A stretch of DNA of 14,444 bases from an uncultured Bacteroidota bacterium (GTDB taxonomy: Bacteria > Bacteroidota > Bacteroidia > Chitinophagales > Chitinophagaceae): contig CAMLEX010000030.1 of NCBI GenBank assembly GCA_946479055.1, positions 1 to 14,444 of the forward strand, written 5' to 3'. The notes under the pieces are model-generated. The model had not been told where the DNA came from, made no database searches, and was given only the letters and a program-made list of their open reading frames with translations. Of the stretch, positions 11,864-14,444 are shown piece after piece. The position numbers and the translations under genes are program-made. Numbering within the stretch: the first letter of the stretch is position 1; every line of letters starts with the position of its first letter.

Positions 11864-12985
11864 ATGCCAACCATCAACTGGGGAGAGATCGTTTTCTATT
11901 TCTTTGCCACTGCTACTGCCATACAGGTGTTTTATTATACCTGGTTTTTCAGCCGTATTGCTTTTTACAAACCGAAACAAAAAGATCAATCCCAACAACA
12001 CCCTGTATCAGTGATTATTTGCAGCAGGGATGAAGATGAGAACCTGGCCCGCAACCTGCCCGGTATCTTAGTACAGCAATACCCTAGTACTTATGAAGTG
12101 ATTACGGTTAATGATAATTCGGTAGATGATTCTAAATATATTTTGCAGGAATTGAAAAGAACTTTCAAATCATTGAATGTAGTGGAACTGACACATGAGG
12201 CTAAGCTTATTTCCGGAAAAAAATATCCTTTATCCATTGGCATCCGTGAAGCCAAACATGAAGTGTTGTTATTGACCGACGCCGATTGTGTACCTGCCAG
12301 TGAACACTGGATTCAAAAAATGCAGGATGGCTATACTGAAAATACAGAGATCGTATTAGGATATGGAGCTTATCATAAAACTTCGGGGGTGTTGAATAAG
12401 CTTATTCGTTTTGAAACCTTTCATACAGCCTTACAATACCTTTCTTATGCATTGGCTGGTGCTCCATACATGGGCGTGGGCAGAAATCTATCGTATAAAA
12501 AAGATATTTTTCTTCGTAATAAAGGTTTTTCATCTATCAATCATATACCCAGTGGTGATGACGATCTTTTTATAAATAAGGTCGCCACAAAAAGAAATAC
12601 AGCTGTTGTTATTGATCCGGAGGCAACCACCCGATCCATTCCTAAAACAACATGGAGTAGCTGGCTAAAACAAAAATCACGACATTACACAACAGCTAAA
12701 TATTATAAGCCAAAACATAAATTTTTGCTCGGTTTATATTTCATTACCCAATTTATTTTTTATCCATTGTTTATAGCTTCCGCTATTTTCTTTGACTGGC
12801 GAGTTTCAGTCGGTTTATTTGGCATAAGGTTTTTATTACAAGGATATATTTTTTACAAGTCCATGAAAAAAATGGATGAAAAGGATCTTTGGCCCTGGTT
12901 CTTTTTTCTTGATCTGTGGATGTTTCTTTATTATATCATCTTTGCACCAGCGTTATGGAAAAAACCGGCGAAGAATTGGAATTAA
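11864..12985 (+). CDS. Membrane glycosyltransferase, family 2
   Basis: With the start at 11864 (MPTINWGEIV) the product has 373 residues; the frame is open upstream to 11822 but that part is heptad repeat. It has an N-terminal transmembrane helix (about 8-30), a GT-A domain (about 47-260) with PVSVIICSRDEDENL, nucleotide-binding D-x-D at TDADC (D139, D141), the acceptor-site SGDDD (230-234) and the KQKSRH stretch (269-274) in the QxxRW position, and two to three C-terminal transmembrane helices (about 288-312, 316-334, 346-366). It should transfer a sugar from a nucleotide donor to a lipid or polysaccharide at the inner face of the membrane. Donor and product cannot be told from the sequence, and no polysaccharide cluster surrounds it. 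Confidence 0.9.
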   Translation: MPTINWGEIVFYFFATATAIQVFYYTWFFSRIAFYKPKQKDQSQQHPVSVIICSRDEDENLARNLPGILVQQYPSTYEVITVNDNSVDDSKYILQELKRTFKSLNVVELTHEAKLISGKKYPLSIGIREAKHEVLLLTDADCVPASEHWIQKMQDGYTENTEIVLGYGAYHKTSGVLNKLIRFETFHTALQYLSYALAGAPYMGVGRNLSYKKDIFLRNKGFSSINHIPSGDDDLFINKVATKRNTAVVIDPEATTRSIPKTTWSSWLKQKSRHYTTAKYYKPKHKFLLGLYFITQFIFYPLFIASAIFFDWRVSVGLFGIRFLLQGYIFYKSMKKMDEKDLWPWFFFLDLWMFLYYIIFAPALWKKPAKNWN

Positions 12986-12997
12986 GGCCCCTCTGAC

Positions 12998-13012
12998 TCT
13001 CCTAAAAGGAGA
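12998..13012 (+). other. Small hairpin after the glycosyltransferase gene
   Basis: TCTCCT and AGGAGA form a 6 bp stem with a 3-base loop, 12 bases after the stop codon. No T run follows, so it is a weak terminator candidate at best. Confidence 0.3.
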
Positions 13013-13078
13013 ATCTATCCGCACAAACCTGAAAGTTGAAGTTTAACTTCGTATGCAAATATTTCTAATCCACGCTAA

Positions 13079-13753
13079 ATGAAAATAATTCTTAAATACT
13101 TTTCTGACTTTACACCTCAGCAACTCAAACAGTTTGAAGCTTTGAGTGATTTATATAAAGAATGGAATGAAAAGATCAATGTCATTTCCAGGAAGGATAT
13201 TGACAGTCTTTATGAAAGACATGTATTACATTCTTTAAGCATTGCTGCTTCATTTGATTTTCAGCCTGGTTCTGAAATAATTGACCTTGGAACTGGTGGT
13301 GGTTTTCCGGGTATCCCGTTGGCTATTTTTTTTCCTGAAGTGAAATTTCACCTTGTTGATAGTATTGCAAAAAAATTAAAAATAGTAGATACAGTTGCAG
13401 AAAATATTGGTCTTACAAATGTAACTACACAACATAGCCGGATAGAAGATATTAAAAACAGGAAATTTGATTTTGTTGTTTCCCGTGCTGTAGCACCTTT
13501 AAAAGATCTGTGGAGATGGAGCAAACCCTTGTTGAAGACAGGTACGAAATACGAAGTACTAAGTCCGGAAAATTCTGCCCCCACTCAGGACACACCACTC
13601 ACGATTCACAAAGCCGGACTCATCTGCTTAAAAGGCGGAGACCTTGCAGTAGAAATACAGGAAAGTAATACACGTCCCCGCTTGATGGAGATCAAGGAAT
13701 TTTTTGAGGAAGAGTTTTTTAAGGATAAATTCATCCTTTATGTACCCCGCTAA
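13079..13753 (+). CDS. rsmG: 16S rRNA m7G527 methyltransferase RsmG (GidB)
   Basis: RsmG methylates N7 of G527 in 16S rRNA using S-adenosylmethionine. The 224-residue protein has the family N-terminus (YKEWNEKINVISRKD, RHVLHSL), the SAM-binding loop DLGTGGGFPGIPLA (69-82), the acidic VDS (93-95) after strand 2 and SRAVAPLKDLWRW (135-147). The C-terminal GLICLKGGDL (180-189) is the usual Bacteroidota form. Between them, about residues 155-178 is a low-complexity stretch that I believe is about 16 residues longer than in relatives; it coincides with a heptanucleotide repeat in the DNA. The core fold should not be hurt because the stretch falls in a loop. It stands with its own spacer upstream. 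Confidence 0.95.
   Translation: MKIILKYFSDFTPQQLKQFEALSDLYKEWNEKINVISRKDIDSLYERHVLHSLSIAASFDFQPGSEIIDLGTGGGFPGIPLAIFFPEVKFHLVDSIAKKLKIVDTVAENIGLTNVTTQHSRIEDIKNRKFDFVVSRAVAPLKDLWRWSKPLLKTGTKYEVLSPENSAPTQDTPLTIHKAGLICLKGGDLAVEIQESNTRPRLMEIKEFFEEEFFKDKFILYVPR
13541..13624 (+). repeat. Degenerate heptad repeat inside rsmG
   Basis: Twelve 7-base steps can be read. Clear units are GGTACGA, AATACGA and AGTACTA (13541-13561) and ACTCAGG, ACACACC, ACTCACG and ATTCACA (13583-13610); the units between are weak. The 84 bases equal 28 codons, so the reading frame is kept. Confidence 0.5.
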
Positions 13754-13761
13754 CCTAAAAC

Positions 13762-13776
13762 TACCACTTTGTGGTA
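13762..13776 (+). other. Perfect 15-base inverted repeat between rsmG and the regulator gene
   Basis: TACCAC-TTT-GTGGTA begins 8 bases after the rsmG stop and ends next to the putative -33 box of the next gene. There is no T run, so an operator is as likely as a terminator. Confidence 0.45.
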
Positions 13777-13807
13777 TTGCTTAATCAGGTTCGAAAACTC
13801 AATTTTG
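13776..13807 (+). promoter_or_regulatory. Putative promoter of the second response regulator
   Basis: ATTG (13776-13779), 20 bases, then CAATTTTG (13800-13807), each with one mismatch to TTTG-N19/20-TAnnTTTG. The ATG follows 4 bases later, so the message would be leaderless or nearly so, which lowers confidence. Confidence 0.35.
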
Positions 13808-13811
13808 TCTT

Positions 13812-14444
13812 ATGAAGGATATTTCTGTTTGTATAGTCGATGATAACAGGGATCTGCGTAATGCGCTGGAGGAGATCATCGACATGTCGGAAGGATTTAA
13901 ATGTATTGCAACCATTGGCACAGCCCAGGAAGCCATTTCCCAAATACCTTTTTTAAAGCCTGACGTAGTATTAATGGATATCAATCTTGGTAGCGATGAA
14001 ACCGGTATTGATTGTGTAAAGGCATTAAAAGAAAAAGTTCCAGCTACTAATTTCATGATGTGTACGGTATATGAAGAAAATGAAAAAATATTTCAGGCAT
14101 TGACGGCAGGAGCCAGTGGTTATATCTTAAAGAAAACAGCACCTACCCAAATGCTGGAAGCTATACGGGAACTCTACCTGGGTGGCGCCCCTATGAGTAG
14201 CCAGATTGCCCGCAAAGTAGTCGCAGCTTTTCAAAATAAGCCAAATGGCAATGAAGGAACTGAAAGCCTGGAGGTTTTATCGAACAGGGAAAAAGAGATA
14301 TTGGAACAATTGTCAAAGGGCCTGATGTACAAAGAAATTGCAGTTGAGCTATTCATAAGCCCGGAAACCGTCAGGAAACATGTATATCACATATACGAAA
14401 AATTACATGTAACTAACCGGATTGAGGCTGTTAACCGGTTTTTT
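13812..14444 (+). CDS. Response regulator, NarL/FixJ family (3' end outside window)
   Basis: The 211 visible residues contain a receiver domain (about 4-122; acidic D10/D11, phospho-acceptor D56 in LMDINLGSDETG, lysine in GYILKKT) and a LuxR-type helix-turn-helix (about 154-211, LSNREKEILEQLSKGLMYKE then SPETVRKHVYHIYEKLHV). It is a typical DNA-binding regulator; related proteins end within a few residues of this point, so little is missing. No kinase is next to it inside the window; the partner may follow downstream. It is a different subfamily from the regulator at 9934, not a duplicate. Confidence 0.93.
   Translation, partial: MKDISVCIVDDNRDLRNALEEIIDMSEGFKCIATIGTAQEAISQIPFLKPDVVLMDINLGSDETGIDCVKALKEKVPATNFMMCTVYEENEKIFQALTAGASGYILKKTAPTQMLEAIRELYLGGAPMSSQIARKVVAAFQNKPNGNEGTESLEVLSNREKEILEQLSKGLMYKEIAVELFISPETVRKHVYHIYEKLHVTNRIEAVNRFF

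Noticed and set aside
11710..12033. Plus-strand frame crossing the heptad arrays into the glycosyltransferase gene
   Set aside because: The hydrophobic run it encodes comes from TTATTGC-type repeat units, and the rest is an out-of-frame reading of the glycosyltransferase.
13038..13050. Palindrome GAAGTT-T-AACTTC before rsmG
   Set aside because: It is short and A/T-rich with no promoter placed clearly around it; I could not tell it from chance.

Overview
The window looks like a chromosomal piece of a Bacteroidota genome, most likely Chitinophagaceae. The reasons are A+T-rich spacers, several -7 boxes of the Bacteroidota type TAnnTTTG instead of a sigma70 -10 box, few Shine-Dalgarno sites, and the gene families present (short holin-like protein, YtxH protein, eukaryote-like citrate synthase, single LptF/LptG permease, CvfB-like S1 protein). 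No phage, IS transposase or CRISPR array is visible. The assignment rests on recognition of families, not on a search.

Layout. Bases 1-720 (minus strand) hold a tRNA-Ala(GGC) locus: two tRNA copies truncated in the T arm, one complete tRNA, a terminator hairpin, a small GIY-YIG nuclease gene whose stop codon lies in a displaced 3' fragment of the same tRNA, a second copy of the terminator, and the broken start of a second GIY-YIG gene that runs off the window. Bases 751-1982 (minus) hold an envelope/stress-type group: YtxH protein, holin-like membrane protein and a partner of unknown function. Bases 2186-4819 (minus) hold citrate synthase and an LptF/LptG lipopolysaccharide export permease. 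Bases 4978-5811 (plus) hold a CvfB-like S1 RNA-binding protein. Bases 5844-7581 (minus) hold a three-gene group: metacaspase-like protease, lipoprotein and small helical protein. After a 607-base gap with repeats and an isolated minus-strand terminator, 8189-10596 (plus) is a tightly overlapping operon of a small unknown protein, a seven-helix membrane protein, a HisKA_3 histidine kinase and a NarL-type response regulator. It converges with tgt (10591-11730, minus) with a 6-base overlap. A family 2 glycosyltransferase, rsmG and the start of a second NarL-type regulator (plus) finish the window.

The genes are mostly housekeeping: central carbon metabolism, LPS export, tRNA and rRNA modification, signalling. 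The accessory parts are the tRNA/GIY-YIG locus and the caspase group. The two most unusual things are (1) the tRNA-Ala/GIY-YIG unit, which has the layout of a very small tRNA-targeting element that rebuilds the tRNA at one side and leaves a tRNA 3' fragment at the other; and (2) degenerate heptanucleotide repeat arrays, found in two intergenic regions as inverted pairs and a third time inside the rsmG coding region as an in-frame stretch.
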